Of a DNA stretch of 64,000 nucleotides, positions 32,353-41,747 are shown piece by piece. The notes beneath the pieces are model-generated. The model worked only from the letters and a program-made list of their open reading frames with translations, was not told where the DNA came from and ran no database searches. Location: contig CAJUKY010000010.1 in NCBI GenBank assembly GCA_910587055.1, positions 1-64,000 on the forward strand, in the 5' to 3' direction. How positions within the stretch are numbered: position 1 is the first letter of the stretch; every line of letters starts with the position of its first letter. The position numbers were made by a program, and so were the translations under genes. The stretch is from Candidatus Gastranaerophilales bacterium. GTDB taxonomy: Bacteria > Cyanobacteriota > Vampirovibrionia > Gastranaerophilales > Gastranaerophilaceae.

Positions 32353-32976
32353 ATGTTGAACAAGAAAAAAATATACGCAGGAGTTTTCTTAACGGTTTTT
32401 GGAATTTGTCTTTTCGGATTTATATGGTCTTGGATTGTAACAAAAGACATACGTTCAAATTCTGTGTCTGATGAAGTTAAAAACAGGCGCGTTGTAGTCG
32501 GTAATCTTGTTTTAACGGAAACCAAGGATGAAAAAGTATACTGGGAGCTTTATGCAAAAAAAGGAAGTTACGAAAGCGGTACAGGGCTTGTAATTCTTGA
32601 AGATGCTATGGGTAATTTTTACAATAAAGAAAATAAAGTGGTTTTGAGTGTAGAATCAAATAAAGGTACCTATAAAGAGAATGATAAAACAATAACTCTT
32701 GAAGGAGACACCTTAATTGTTGCAAAAGAAGGATACTCAATCAAAGCGGATAAAATTGTCTGGAAGGGCAGAGATGAAGATATTGTAGCTTCGGGAAATG
32801 TTATTGTAAGAAGCAAAGATATGTTTGAAGCAACCAGCAATAAAGCAATTTTTAATTATGATTTTACAAAATTTCGTATTGAAGGAAAATGCGTTTCATC
32901 AATATTTGATACCAAAAAAGATGACGGCTCGGGCAAAAAAAGCTCATTTGATTTAAGCTTAGGGGGCAAAAAATAA
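32353..32976 (+). CDS. lptC: LPS export protein LptC
   Basis: 207 residues. One N-terminal membrane anchor (about 5-27, YAGVFLTVFGICLFGFIWSW) precedes a periplasmic beta-jellyroll of the LptC/OstA type (residues 50-190), rich in alternating strands such as VYWELYAKKGSYES and IKADKIVWKGRDEDIVASG. LptC receives LPS from the LptBFG transporter and passes it to LptA. Its stop overlaps the lptA start by one base. First gene of an LPS/lipid cluster just past the mobile element. Confidence 0.85.
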   Translation: MLNKKKIYAGVFLTVFGICLFGFIWSWIVTKDIRSNSVSDEVKNRRVVVGNLVLTETKDEKVYWELYAKKGSYESGTGLVILEDAMGNFYNKENKVVLSVESNKGTYKENDKTITLEGDTLIVAKEGYSIKADKIVWKGRDEDIVASGNVIVRSKDMFEATSNKAIFNYDFTKFRIEGKCVSSIFDTKKDDGSGKKSSFDLSLGGKK

Positions 32977-33944
32977 TGAAAAAGACATTAATAATATTTA
33001 TCGCGCTGTTTTTTACGTTTGCTGCGGCACAATGTGCTAATGTTGTGATTGAAGCGCAAAATCAGCAGATAAATGTTGATAATAACAAAGGTTTCTTTTC
33101 AGGAGATGTCAAGGTTTCCGTGGGCGATATCACCGTAAAAAGCCCGAGAGCGGAACTTGATTTGGAACCGAAATCCAAAAAACCTTCTCTTGCTGTTTTC
33201 TTTGATAACCCTTACGCTTTTCAAAATAAAGACAATAAAAAACATGAAATTAAGGCAAATATAATGAAGGTTTCCTTAATTAATAAAACTCTCAGGGCGG
33301 AAGGCAATACACAGTCTATTATGATGAAAGACAGACAGCCTTTAATTATGATAAATTCCGATTCTCAAGAGTATGATACAAATACAAAAGTTATGAGGGC
33401 AGACGGCTCTGTCATTGTTCATTATCAAGATGTTGAAACATTTTCAGATTCCGCTACCGCTATTATTGATAAAAACGGCGAGGTTCAAAATTTAAAATTA
33501 ATCGGAAATGTTGTAATGAAGGAAAAATCAAATGTTTTAAAAGGAAATACATTTGAATATAAGCCGCAAAATCAAGAATATCAAATGTCCGGCAATACAA
33601 GCACGGATGTTACTTTTGAAGATGGTTCAAGACTTTTTGTTCAGGCAAGATACCAGCAATATAACAGAAATACAAACAACATGATTGCAGGGGGTAATGT
33701 CCGCATAAAATTTAAAGATTATACGGCAGTTGGCCCGAAAGCACAGGTTTTCATTGATAAAACAACACAAAAGCCGAATAAGGTTGTATTCACAGGACGT
33801 TCAAAAATTACTCAGAATTCAAGCACGGTGGAAGCGGATGTTATTACTATGACAATGAATCCTAAAGAATTTAATGCAACCGGAAATGTAAAAACAAGTA
33901 TTTCCGGCGGAAGTGATGATAATGATATGGAGATTATGCCTTAA
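32976..33944 (+). CDS. lptA: LptA/OstA-family periplasmic LPS transport protein
   Basis: 322 residues, longer than proteobacterial LptA (~185), with a Sec signal peptide (MKKTLIIFIALFFTFAAAQC, cleavage near residue 20). Repeated OstA-like strands follow (QQINVDNNKGFFSGDVKVSVG, read as two pieces; EYDTNTKVMRADGSVIVHY; YQQYNRNTNNMIAGGNV). The length suggests a tandem jellyroll that could span more of the periplasm. It takes LPS from LptC toward LptD. Operon with lptC and lpxI (2-bp gap). No lptB in the window. Confidence 0.82.
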   Translation: MKKTLIIFIALFFTFAAAQCANVVIEAQNQQINVDNNKGFFSGDVKVSVGDITVKSPRAELDLEPKSKKPSLAVFFDNPYAFQNKDNKKHEIKANIMKVSLINKTLRAEGNTQSIMMKDRQPLIMINSDSQEYDTNTKVMRADGSVIVHYQDVETFSDSATAIIDKNGEVQNLKLIGNVVMKEKSNVLKGNTFEYKPQNQEYQMSGNTSTDVTFEDGSRLFVQARYQQYNRNTNNMIAGGNVRIKFKDYTAVGPKAQVFIDKTTQKPNKVVFTGRSKITQNSSTVEADVITMTMNPKEFNATGNVKTSISGGSDDNDMEIMP

Positions 33945-33946
33945 TT

Positions 33947-34765
33947 ATGAGTATTACGCTTGAAAATAAACAATGTTTGATGGCAGGAGATGGACTTTTG
34001 CCCGTAAGGATGGCGCAGGCAGCTAAAGAAAACGGCTTTGAGGTTGTTGCAATTTCGCTCTCCGATGATAATTATAAAGAGCTTACAAAATACTGTTCAA
34101 AAGTTCTTTCATTTGGTTTCGGGCAGGCAAACAGCATTAAACAGGCTTTGATTGATGAGGGGATTAAACAGCTTACTTTTCTTGGCAAGGTTTCAAAAAC
34201 GATGCTTTTAAAAAGACCCAAACTTGAACCTATGGCGATTGAATTTTTAAAAGAAGCGCCGAAATTAAATGATGATGCCATTATGCTGAAAATTGTAAAA
34301 GAGATGGAAGATATCGGGATTGTCATTTTAGACCAGACAATTTTTATTAAAAGCTTAATGGTGCAAAAGGGCGTTATGACAAAAACCCAGCCGAATGAAA
34401 CACAGCTGATGGATGTAGAATACGGCTTTAAAACTGCAAAAGAGATGGGCAAGCTTGATATAGGCCAGTCTGTTGTTATGAAAGATAAAATGATTATGGC
34501 GGTGGAGGCTATTGAGGGTACCGATAAATGTATTAAAAGGGGCGGAAAACTTGCAAGGAGAAAAGGTGCCGTTGTTGTAAAGGTCGCTAAACCTAATCAG
34601 GATAAACGTTTTGATATACCGACAGTCGGGCTCAAAACCTTGCGTGTAATGAAACATTACGGAGCTTCCGTTCTTGCGCTTGAAGCAGGCGAAACTATTA
34701 TTGTTAATCAAGATGAGATGGTAAAATACGCAGATAAAAATAATATGGTAATAATGGCCGTATAG
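33947..34765 (+). CDS. lpxI: UDP-2,3-diacylglucosamine pyrophosphatase LpxI
   Basis: 272 residues of the LpxI (formerly DUF1009) family. It hydrolyses UDP-2,3-diacylglucosamine to lipid X in lipid A synthesis, replacing LpxH. Typical features are LMAGDGLLPVRMAQAAKENG at the start, TFLGKVSKT, LKIVKEMEDIGIVIL, the AVEAIEGTDKCIKRGG motif and VVKVAKPNQDKRFDIPTVG near the end. It comes between lptA and lpxB, which acts on its product. Confidence 0.94.
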   Translation: MSITLENKQCLMAGDGLLPVRMAQAAKENGFEVVAISLSDDNYKELTKYCSKVLSFGFGQANSIKQALIDEGIKQLTFLGKVSKTMLLKRPKLEPMAIEFLKEAPKLNDDAIMLKIVKEMEDIGIVILDQTIFIKSLMVQKGVMTKTQPNETQLMDVEYGFKTAKEMGKLDIGQSVVMKDKMIMAVEAIEGTDKCIKRGGKLARRKGAVVVKVAKPNQDKRFDIPTVGLKTLRVMKHYGASVLALEAGETIIVNQDEMVKYADKNNMVIMAV

Positions 34766-34791
34766 ATTCCGTTTTTAGAGGAACAGATATT

Positions 34792-35928
34792 TTGGGAGAT
34801 TTGAAAAAAGTTTTTATTATAACGGGGGAAACCTCGGGAGATAAGCATGCAAGCGGGGTTGCAAGGGAATTGTTTACCCTTAATCCCGATATTCAAATTG
34901 AGGCTGTCGGCGGTGAAAACCTGCGCAAAATGGGTGTAAAACTTTTTTCCGATCAAAAGAAAATGGGAGCTATGGGCTTAACTCCTGCGGTTATTTTTAA
35001 TCATATTCTGCTTGGAGCAAGGATTGTTAATTATTTAAAAAATGTTTTTAAGCCGGATTTGGTATTACTGGTGGATTACGGGGCTTTTAACCTTGCAATT
35101 TCAAAACGTCTTAAAAAGGCAGGGATTAAAACTTTTTACTTTATTCCGCCTCAAATCTGGGCTTCAAGAAAGTGGCGTCTTAATACCGTAAAGAAAAATA
35201 TTGATAAGGTTTTAACCATTTTTCCTTTTGAAGGCGAAATGTATGATAAGGCAGGGGTAAAAAATACATATGTCGGGCACCCTCTTATAAAAGAACTGCC
35301 GAAAAAGGAAGACAGAACAGAATTTTTCAAAAGGCACGGGCTTGATTTAAATAAAAAATTAATATCAATTTTCCCGGGGTCAAGAATATTTGAAATTAAA
35401 TATCTGCTTAAAATTTTTCTTAATGCTGCAAAATTAATTGAAAAAGCACGGGATGATATTCAATTTGTTGTGTCGCATGCAAATAATCTTGATGAAAAAG
35501 TGTTTGAATCTTTTGATTGTCCTTATAAAACAATTAAAGGGGAAAATCATGCTCTTTTATCCGCATCAGATGCTTTGATACTTGCTTCGGGTACCGTGGC
35601 GCTTGAAGCGGCTCTTTATAAAACGCCTATGATTATAGCGTACAGAGGGCCTTTATTTTTCTATCTTGTGTATTTGCTTGTAAGGTCAATTAAAAAGGCC
35701 TGTCTTGTAAATATTATAACGGGGAAAGATATTGTGCCTGAATTTTTAATGTACGATGCGGAGCCTAAAAAAATTGCAAACGAGATAATAAATATACTTG
35801 ATAATGAAAAAGCAAGAATGCTTCAGTTGAGCGGGTTTGATGAAGTTGAAAAAATGCTTTCAAACAAACATTGTGTGGAAGAAGCGGCAAAAGTTATAAA
35901 TAAAGAATTAGAAACAGGGGAAATATAG
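34792..35928 (+). CDS. lpxB: Lipid-A-disaccharide synthase LpxB
   Basis: 378 residues, GT19 family. Joins lipid X to UDP-2,3-diacylglucosamine. Motifs: ITGETSGDKHASGV, VDYGAFNLAISKRLK, FIPPQIWASRKWR, VGHPLIKEL, SIFPGSR and LASGTVALEAALYKTPMII. It begins with TTG at 34792, preceded by AGAGGA about 8 nt upstream. A second TTG three codons later has poorer spacing. Follows lpxI in the pathway and the operon. Confidence 0.94.
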   Translation: MGDLKKVFIITGETSGDKHASGVARELFTLNPDIQIEAVGGENLRKMGVKLFSDQKKMGAMGLTPAVIFNHILLGARIVNYLKNVFKPDLVLLVDYGAFNLAISKRLKKAGIKTFYFIPPQIWASRKWRLNTVKKNIDKVLTIFPFEGEMYDKAGVKNTYVGHPLIKELPKKEDRTEFFKRHGLDLNKKLISIFPGSRIFEIKYLLKIFLNAAKLIEKARDDIQFVVSHANNLDEKVFESFDCPYKTIKGENHALLSASDALILASGTVALEAALYKTPMIIAYRGPLFFYLVYLLVRSIKKACLVNIITGKDIVPEFLMYDAEPKKIANEIINILDNEKARMLQLSGFDEVEKMLSNKHCVEEAAKVINKELETGEI

Positions 35929-35938
35929 GAGTAACAGG

Positions 35939-36520
35939 ATGGCAAATATTATTACACTTTCAAGGATTTTTCTGGCATTTATTGCAATGGGGCTTTTGTT
36001 TTATGATGTAAAATTTGCTTTGTTTTCCTTGATTTTAACAATTTTTGTTATGTGGTTTGACGGTCTTGACGGGTATATTGCAAGAAAATTTAATGAAACA
36101 TCAAAGCTTGGCGCCGTTCTTGATATTATGGGTGATAGAATAGTTGAAAACCTTTACTGGATGTGTTTTTGTGCTTTAGGATGGATAAGTGTTATTGTTC
36201 CTGTTATTGTTTTAACAAGGGGAATTATAACCGATTCTCTAAGGTCTTTAGCTCTTGCGCAAGGGTATACCGCATTTGGCGAAAAGACAATGATGCAGGG
36301 AAAAATTGCAAAATTTATCGTTGCTTCTAATTTTTCAAGGTTTACATATGCTGTCTGCAAAGCGCTTGCATTTTTATTATTGATTGCAGGGCATCTTCAA
36401 TTTAACACCGACCACAGCCTTTACATTGCAGGATTAATATGTACCGGAATTTCAGTTGTGTTCTGTGTTTTAAGAGGATTACCCGTGGTTTTGGAATCCG
36501 GAAGATTTTTAAAAGATTAG
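35939..36520 (+). CDS. pgsA: CDP-alcohol phosphatidyltransferase (PgsA-like)
   Basis: 193 residues, about six membrane helices. The family signature D-G-x2-A-R-x8-G-x3-D-x3-D is complete: DGYIARKFNETSKLGAVLDIMGD, spanning about residues 45-67. By size and gene context it most likely makes phosphatidylglycerophosphate from CDP-diacylglycerol and glycerol-3-phosphate in the inner membrane. Other CDP-alcohol acceptors cannot be excluded. 10 bp after lpxB with a GGAG site. Confidence 0.85.
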   Translation: MANIITLSRIFLAFIAMGLLFYDVKFALFSLILTIFVMWFDGLDGYIARKFNETSKLGAVLDIMGDRIVENLYWMCFCALGWISVIVPVIVLTRGIITDSLRSLALAQGYTAFGEKTMMQGKIAKFIVASNFSRFTYAVCKALAFLLLIAGHLQFNTDHSLYIAGLICTGISVVFCVLRGLPVVLESGRFLKD

Positions 36521-36523
36521 TCG

Positions 36524-37024
36524 GTGCATTTAAAAAATATGCTAAACGGGGCAAGATATTTAAATATTGTTATGTTTGAGCCTGAAATTCCGCAAAATAC
36601 GGGAAATGTTGCAAGGCTTTGCGCGTGCACGTCTTCCAAACTGTATCTTATAGGGCGGCTCGGATTTTCCATGAGTGATAAATATTTAAAGCGCTCGGGG
36701 CTTGATTACTGGGATAAGCTTGATATTGAACACATTATAGATTTTGAAGAATTTGAAAATATGTTTGATATAGAGCAAAACCCTTCGAAAATCCACCTTT
36801 TTACCACAAAGACTGATAAGCTGTATACGGATGTTCAATATAATGAGGGAGATTTTTTAATCTTCGGGCCCGAGACAAGAGGGTTGCCCGAAAATATTTT
36901 AAATAAGTATAATAAAAGCTGTGTTACTATTCCTATGAATAAAGACACAAGAAGCCTTAATCTATCAAACAGCGTTGCAATAGGTGCTTATGAAGCTATA
37001 AGGCAGTTTGGCGGCATTAAATAA
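36524..37024 (+). CDS. trmL: tRNA (cytidine/uridine-34-2'-O)-methyltransferase TrmL
   Basis: 166 residues of the SPOUT fold. Uses SAM to methylate the wobble ribose of leucine tRNAs in characterised TrmL. Motif 1 is NIVMFEPEIPQNTGNVARLC, then GLDYWDKL, the SAM-knot LIFGPETRGLP and IPMNKDTRSLNLSNSVAIGAYEA. The start is GTG at 36524, 3 nt after pgsA; an ATG at 36539 is an alternative. Short length fits the family. Confidence 0.93.
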   Translation: MHLKNMLNGARYLNIVMFEPEIPQNTGNVARLCACTSSKLYLIGRLGFSMSDKYLKRSGLDYWDKLDIEHIIDFEEFENMFDIEQNPSKIHLFTTKTDKLYTDVQYNEGDFLIFGPETRGLPENILNKYNKSCVTIPMNKDTRSLNLSNSVAIGAYEAIRQFGGIK

Positions 37025-37036
37025 AAGGATATCCCG

Positions 37037-37957
37037 ATGTTTTTTAAGAAAAAAGAAGTTAAAGAAATTGAAAGAAAAATTGTAAATATTGAAAAATCTT
37101 ATGTGAGAGATTTATTGCCCATAAGATATCCTAATTCAAATAAAGGCACATACGGTACGGTGTTAAACATTGCAGGGTGTTTAATGTACCCCGGAGCTGC
37201 ATTTTTAAGTTCAATATCAGCATTAAAATCAGGAGCGGGGCTTTGCTGTCTTGCAACAGAAAGCAATACTTTATCAATAATAGCCTCAAATACGCCTGAT
37301 ATTATTTATACAAATCTTGGAACCTCCGATAAATACACAATTCCAAAAGATGCGGTTAAAAATTTAAAAGATATTTCAAAATATAAAGCGGTATCAATAG
37401 GCTGTGGCTTATCAACGGAAAGAACAACAAGAGATTTTGTTTTAAAATTCTTAAATAAAAATTTAAAATCCGATAAACCTTTTGTAATTGATGCGGATGC
37501 AATTAATATACTTGCAAGTTCCGATAATATGCCGATTCCGGTGAATTCGGTTATTACCCCGCATCCTCTTGAATTATCAAGAATTATGGATATGGATGTT
37601 GAAGAAATTCAGGAAGATAGAGTGAAGGCGGCTTCTTGTGCTGCGGATTATCTCGGGTGTGTGGTTCTTTTAAAGGGCAAAGATACCGTAATTACAGCAC
37701 CTGAAGAAGAAAATGTTTATATTAACACAACGGGAAATTCAGCCCTTTCAAAAGGCGGAGCAGGAGATATATTAACAGGCATGATAGCGGGGTTCCTTGC
37801 TCAGGGGCTTAAAATGCAGGAAGCCGTACATCTTGCCGTTTATCTGCACGGGCGTGCAGGCGAAATTGCTTCAAATGCCTTAACGGAATATGGTGTATTA
37901 TCATCTAATCTTATAAATTATATTCCTGCCGCAATAAAAGATTTGCAAGGGTATTAG
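37037..37957 (+). CDS. nnrD: ADP-dependent NAD(P)H-hydrate dehydratase
   Basis: 306 residues, ribokinase-like fold. Repairs hydrated NAD(P)H using ADP or ATP. Motifs: KGTYGTVLNIAGCLMYPGAA, LKSGAGLC, DADAINILA, TPHPLELSRI, LLKGKDTVI and NTTGNSALSKGGAGDILTGM. The N-terminal epimerase domain (NnrE) common in bacterial fusions is missing. In its place is a ~30-residue basic leader. AGGATATCCC before the ATG is a weak site. Part of the same gene run as trmL. Confidence 0.9.
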   Translation: MFFKKKEVKEIERKIVNIEKSYVRDLLPIRYPNSNKGTYGTVLNIAGCLMYPGAAFLSSISALKSGAGLCCLATESNTLSIIASNTPDIIYTNLGTSDKYTIPKDAVKNLKDISKYKAVSIGCGLSTERTTRDFVLKFLNKNLKSDKPFVIDADAINILASSDNMPIPVNSVITPHPLELSRIMDMDVEEIQEDRVKAASCAADYLGCVVLLKGKDTVITAPEEENVYINTTGNSALSKGGAGDILTGMIAGFLAQGLKMQEAVHLAVYLHGRAGEIASNALTEYGVLSSNLINYIPAAIKDLQGY

Positions 37958-38054
37958 GCTTTTCACGGCTCAATTTAAACTTAATTTAAACGTTTTGTTA
38001 AAGTTTAAAAAAATATTTTGTTTAAATTATGTTTGAAATATAATAAAGTTGATT

Positions 38055-38630
38055 ATGGATATAATTAATTTTCAAGAATTAGAATCTACGAGCGTATGGG
38101 CGAGAAAAAACCTTAAAGATTTAGAGAATTTTAAGGTAATAAGTGCGGATGTTCAAACAATGGGGCACGGGCAGTTTGAACGCAAATGGTATTCAACCGG
38201 TAAAAACGGCGGAAATATTTATATTTCAATTGTTTTAAAACCTGATAATATCGAGCATTTGAATGAATTAACAAGGTTTACAAGCTATATCGGGGCTAAA
38301 ACAATTGAAGAATACGGAATTAAGGCACAGTTTAAATTTCCTAACGATATTTTAATAAACGGTAAAAAAATAGCAGGAATTCTTGCGGAATCTGTTTTTA
38401 TAGGAAATGAATTTAAGGGTGTAATTGTCGGAATCGGAATTAATTTAAATTTAAATAAAGAAGATATCCAAAACATTGATATTCCCGCAACATCTGTTTT
38501 TCTTGAAACGGGAAAAAATGTTAAAAGAAATGAATTTTTAGAAAAACTTCTTAATAATTTTAAAAAAGAATATGATGATTTTCTTGAAAACGGTATGAAT
38601 GCCGAGGCTCAAGAATTGTTAAAAGTTTAA
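38055..38630 (+). CDS. birA: Biotin-protein ligase
   Basis: 191 residues from the ATG at 38055. No DNA-binding domain and no clear C-terminal domain, so this is the minimal catalytic core. It attaches biotin to the Lys of biotin carriers via biotinyl-AMP. Motifs: FQELESTS, QTMGHGQFERKWYSTGKNGGNIYIS (the GRGR-type loop appears as GHGQ), FKFPNDILINGKKIAGILAE and VIVGIGINL. A TATAAT box at 38039-38044 lies 10 nt upstream. It sits 35 bp before oadA, whose product carries the biotin site it must modify. Confidence 0.9.
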   Translation: MDIINFQELESTSVWARKNLKDLENFKVISADVQTMGHGQFERKWYSTGKNGGNIYISIVLKPDNIEHLNELTRFTSYIGAKTIEEYGIKAQFKFPNDILINGKKIAGILAESVFIGNEFKGVIVGIGINLNLNKEDIQNIDIPATSVFLETGKNVKRNEFLEKLLNNFKKEYDDFLENGMNAEAQELLKV

Positions 38631-38665
38631 TTTTAGTAGTGTGATACAAAAAAGAGGATAAAAAA

Positions 38666-40456
38666 ATGGCAAAAAAACAAATTAAAGTTATGGATACCTC
38701 GTTCAGGGACGGTTTTCAATCCGTTTACGGAGCAAGGGTTTTCACTAAAGATTTTTTACCCGCTCTTGAATCTGCCGTTGCTGCAGGTTTAAAACACTTT
38801 GAAGTAGGCGGCGGCGCAAGATTTCAATCTCCGATTTTCTATTGTAATGAAAATGCTTTCGATATGATGGATACAATCAGAAAAACCGTAGGCCCCGATA
38901 TTAATCTTCAAACGTTAGCAAGAGGCGTAAACGTTGTAGGGCTTGATTCTCAGCCAAGAGATATTATAAATTTGCATGCTAAAATGTTCAAAAAACACGG
39001 CATGACAACAATCAGAAACTTTGATGCTTTAAACGATGTTAATAACCTTATTTATTCAGGGCAATGTATTAAAGATAACGGCTTAAAACATGAAGTAACA
39101 ATTACTATGATGGAGCTTCCGATAGGCTGTACAGGCGCTCATGACGTTGCTTTTTATGAAAGAGTTTTAAGAAGCATACTTGACGCGGGTATTCCTTTTG
39201 ACAGCCTTGCTTTTAAAGATGCTTCAGGAACCTCCGCTCCAAGAAAAGTTTATGAAACAATTAAAAGAACAAGAGAAATTTTAGGCCCTGATATGCATAT
39301 CAGATTCCACAGCCATGAAACTGCAGGAACAGGCTTAGCTGCTTATATGGCAGCTCTTGACGGCGGCGCTGACGGCATTGACCTTTCTATGAAGCCCGTT
39401 TCAGGCGGCACGGCTCAGCCCGATATTGTTTCTATGTGGCATGCTCTTAAGGGCAGTGAATATGACCTTGGCATTGATGTAGAAAAGATTTTGGAAACGG
39501 AAGAAATCTTCAAAGAAGCAATGAAAGACTATTTCCTTCCTCCTGAAGCAATGGCAGTTAACCCTGTAATTATCTCATCTCCTCTGCCGGGCGGTGCTTT
39601 AACTGCTAACACTCAAATGATGAGAGATAACGGCACAATGGATAAATTCCCCGAAGTGGTTGCCGCTATGAAAGAAGTTGTTGAAAAAGGCGGTTTTGCA
39701 ACAAGTGTTACCCCTGTTTCACAATTCTATTTCCAGCAGGCTTATTCAAACGTTATGTTCGGTAAATGGAATAAAATTACAGAAGGCTACGGTAAAATGG
39801 TTCTTGGCTATTTCGGTAAAACTCCGTGCGAACCTGATAGCGAGCTTGTTAAAATGGCATCAGAACAGCTTGGTTTGCAGCCTACAACAGAATTGGTTGT
39901 AGACCTTAATGATAAAGATCCGAATAAAGGTATTGAAGCTGCCCGCAAGATGCTTAAAGAAGCCAATCTTGAAGAAACCGAAGAAAATATCTTTATTGCG
40001 GCAGCATGTAAAGAAAAAGGTATTATGTTCCTTCAAGGCAAAGGCCAAATCGGTGTTAGAAAAAATGCTGATGTTAAACAATGCTCTGTTGCAGGTGAAA
40101 AACCCGAAGGGTATACGGTTTCTGTTAACAATAAAAAATATTCCGTTAGAATTGAAGGTGAAAAAGCCGTTGTTAACGGTAAAACCTATGATATCAGTGT
40201 TAAAGAAGGTATTGAAGCTAAAGCAGGTGTTTCAAATTCAGATGCTACACCTATTAAAGCCGCACTTCCCGGTGCTGTTCTTAAAATTAACGTAGCCGAA
40301 GGCGATTCAATTGAAGAAGGCGATGTACTTCTGGTTCTTGAAGCTATGAAAATGGAAACAGAAATTAAATCTCCAAAATCAGGAACTGTTGCTTCAATTG
40401 AAGTAAGTGTCGGCGATCAGGTTAAAAACGGCCAGACTATGGTAACATTAGGTTAA
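38666..40456 (+). CDS. oadA: Oxaloacetate decarboxylase alpha subunit, biotin-carrying
   Basis: 596 residues. The carboxyltransferase domain (1-300, TIM barrel) has DTSFRDGFQS, a variant of the usual DTTLRDAHQS, and HSHETAGTGLAAYMAALDGG for metal and substrate. A helical middle domain (300-465) and the biotinyl domain (525-596) with VLEAMKMETE follow. It transfers CO2 from oxaloacetate to biotin, and OadB then decarboxylates carboxybiotin while pumping Na+. AGAGGA site. Adjacent birA and oadB fit this role. A related decarboxylase substrate cannot be excluded. Confidence 0.9.
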   Translation: MAKKQIKVMDTSFRDGFQSVYGARVFTKDFLPALESAVAAGLKHFEVGGGARFQSPIFYCNENAFDMMDTIRKTVGPDINLQTLARGVNVVGLDSQPRDIINLHAKMFKKHGMTTIRNFDALNDVNNLIYSGQCIKDNGLKHEVTITMMELPIGCTGAHDVAFYERVLRSILDAGIPFDSLAFKDASGTSAPRKVYETIKRTREILGPDMHIRFHSHETAGTGLAAYMAALDGGADGIDLSMKPVSGGTAQPDIVSMWHALKGSEYDLGIDVEKILETEEIFKEAMKDYFLPPEAMAVNPVIISSPLPGGALTANTQMMRDNGTMDKFPEVVAAMKEVVEKGGFATSVTPVSQFYFQQAYSNVMFGKWNKITEGYGKMVLGYFGKTPCEPDSELVKMASEQLGLQPTTELVVDLNDKDPNKGIEAARKMLKEANLEETEENIFIAAACKEKGIMFLQGKGQIGVRKNADVKQCSVAGEKPEGYTVSVNNKKYSVRIEGEKAVVNGKTYDISVKEGIEAKAGVSNSDATPIKAALPGAVLKINVAEGDSIEEGDVLLVLEAMKMETEIKSPKSGTVASIEVSVGDQVKNGQTMVTLG

Positions 40457-40468
40457 GGAGGCAAATAA

Positions 40469-41641
40469 ATGAATATTGCAGAAAGTTTACAAAGCCTCTA
40501 TCAATCAACAGGTATAGCAAATATGATTTTGCCCCCGAATCCTGATTTACAGGGTGCAGAGCAGATTTTATATCAATTCGGCTCTCCAATAATGATTCTT
40601 GTTTGCTTGTTCCTTCTATGGCTTGGTATTAAGAAACAATTTGAGCCGCTTTTGCTTGTTCCTATTGCATTCGGCGGTTTATTATCAAATATTCCGCTTG
40701 CAGGAATTGCAGAACCTACAGGTTTTTTGGGAATAATTTATGAAGCAGGTATCCATCAGGGTATTTTCCCGCTTATTATCTTTATGGGTGTAGGTGCTAT
40801 GACGGATTTCGGCCCGCTTCTTGCTAATCCTAAAACCGCATTATTGGGCGGTGCTGCCCAGTTTGGTATTTTTGGTGCATTATTGCTTGCGCTTTGCGTA
40901 TTTGGTTTTACAATGCCGCAGGCAGCATCAATCGGTATCATAGGTGGTGCGGACGGTCCTACATCAATTTATGTAACCTCAAAACTTGCTCCTGAATTAT
41001 TAGGTGCAATTGCGGTTGCCGCTTATTCATATATGGCGCTTGTTCCTGTTATTCAACCGCCTATTATGAAATTATTAACAACAAAAGCTGAACGCCAGAT
41101 TGAGATGGTTCAATTAAGAGAGGTTTCTCAAAGAGAAAAAATTGTATTCCCTCTTCTTGTTTTAGGGCTTTGTATTTTGTTGCTGCCCGATGCATGTCCT
41201 CTTATCGGTGCTTTAGCATTCGGTAACTTATGTAAAGAATCAGGCGTTGTTGAGAGATTATCTAAAACTTTGCAGAACGAACTTATCAATATTGTTACAA
41301 TATTCTTAGGTTTATCTGTCGGATCAAAGCTTTCAGCTTCTCAATTCTTAACAATTCAAACACTGTTTATCCTTATTCTTGGTATTGTGGCATTTGGTCT
41401 TGCTACCGCAATGGGTGTTATATTCGGTAAGATTATGAATAAATTCTCTAAAACCCCGATTAACCCTCTTATCGGTGCGGCCGGTGTTTCAGCTGTTCCT
41501 ATGGCTGCAAGGGTTGTTAACAAGGTTGGTCTTGAATACAATCAGAACAATTACCTTTTAATGCATGCAATGGGGCCGAATGTTTCAGGTGTAATCGGTT
41601 CAGCGGTTGCTGCAGGTGTATTACTGGCACTTTGTCATTAA
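40469..41641 (+). CDS. oadB: Na+-pumping decarboxylase beta subunit
   Basis: 390 residues, about ten membrane helices. Decarboxylates carboxybiotin in the membrane and exports two Na+. Conserved GVGAMTDFGPLLANP, IGIIGGADGPTSIYVTSKLAPELLGAI, NPLIGAAGVSAVPMAARV and the C-terminal MHAMGPNVSGVIGSAVAAG. AAGGAGG before the ATG. The small OadG subunit that usually links alpha and beta was not found near it. A terminator follows at 41665. Confidence 0.94.
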   Translation: MNIAESLQSLYQSTGIANMILPPNPDLQGAEQILYQFGSPIMILVCLFLLWLGIKKQFEPLLLVPIAFGGLLSNIPLAGIAEPTGFLGIIYEAGIHQGIFPLIIFMGVGAMTDFGPLLANPKTALLGGAAQFGIFGALLLALCVFGFTMPQAASIGIIGGADGPTSIYVTSKLAPELLGAIAVAAYSYMALVPVIQPPIMKLLTTKAERQIEMVQLREVSQREKIVFPLLVLGLCILLLPDACPLIGALAFGNLCKESGVVERLSKTLQNELINIVTIFLGLSVGSKLSASQFLTIQTLFILILGIVAFGLATAMGVIFGKIMNKFSKTPINPLIGAAGVSAVPMAARVVNKVGLEYNQNNYLLMHAMGPNVSGVIGSAVAAGVLLALCH

Positions 41642-41664
41642 TATTGCTTGAATAATATATTTTA

Positions 41665-41698
41665 AAATGCGGGAAGATATATTTCTCCCGCATTTTTT
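41665..41698 (+). terminator. Intrinsic terminator after oadB
   Basis: 10-bp stem (41665-41674 with 41686-41695), 11-nt loop, then TTT. It begins 24 nt after the oadB stop. Confidence 0.88.
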
Positions 41699-41747
41699 AT
41701 GCAAATGATATCCCGCAATTTTTTATGTTTATTTGTTTTATTGCTGT

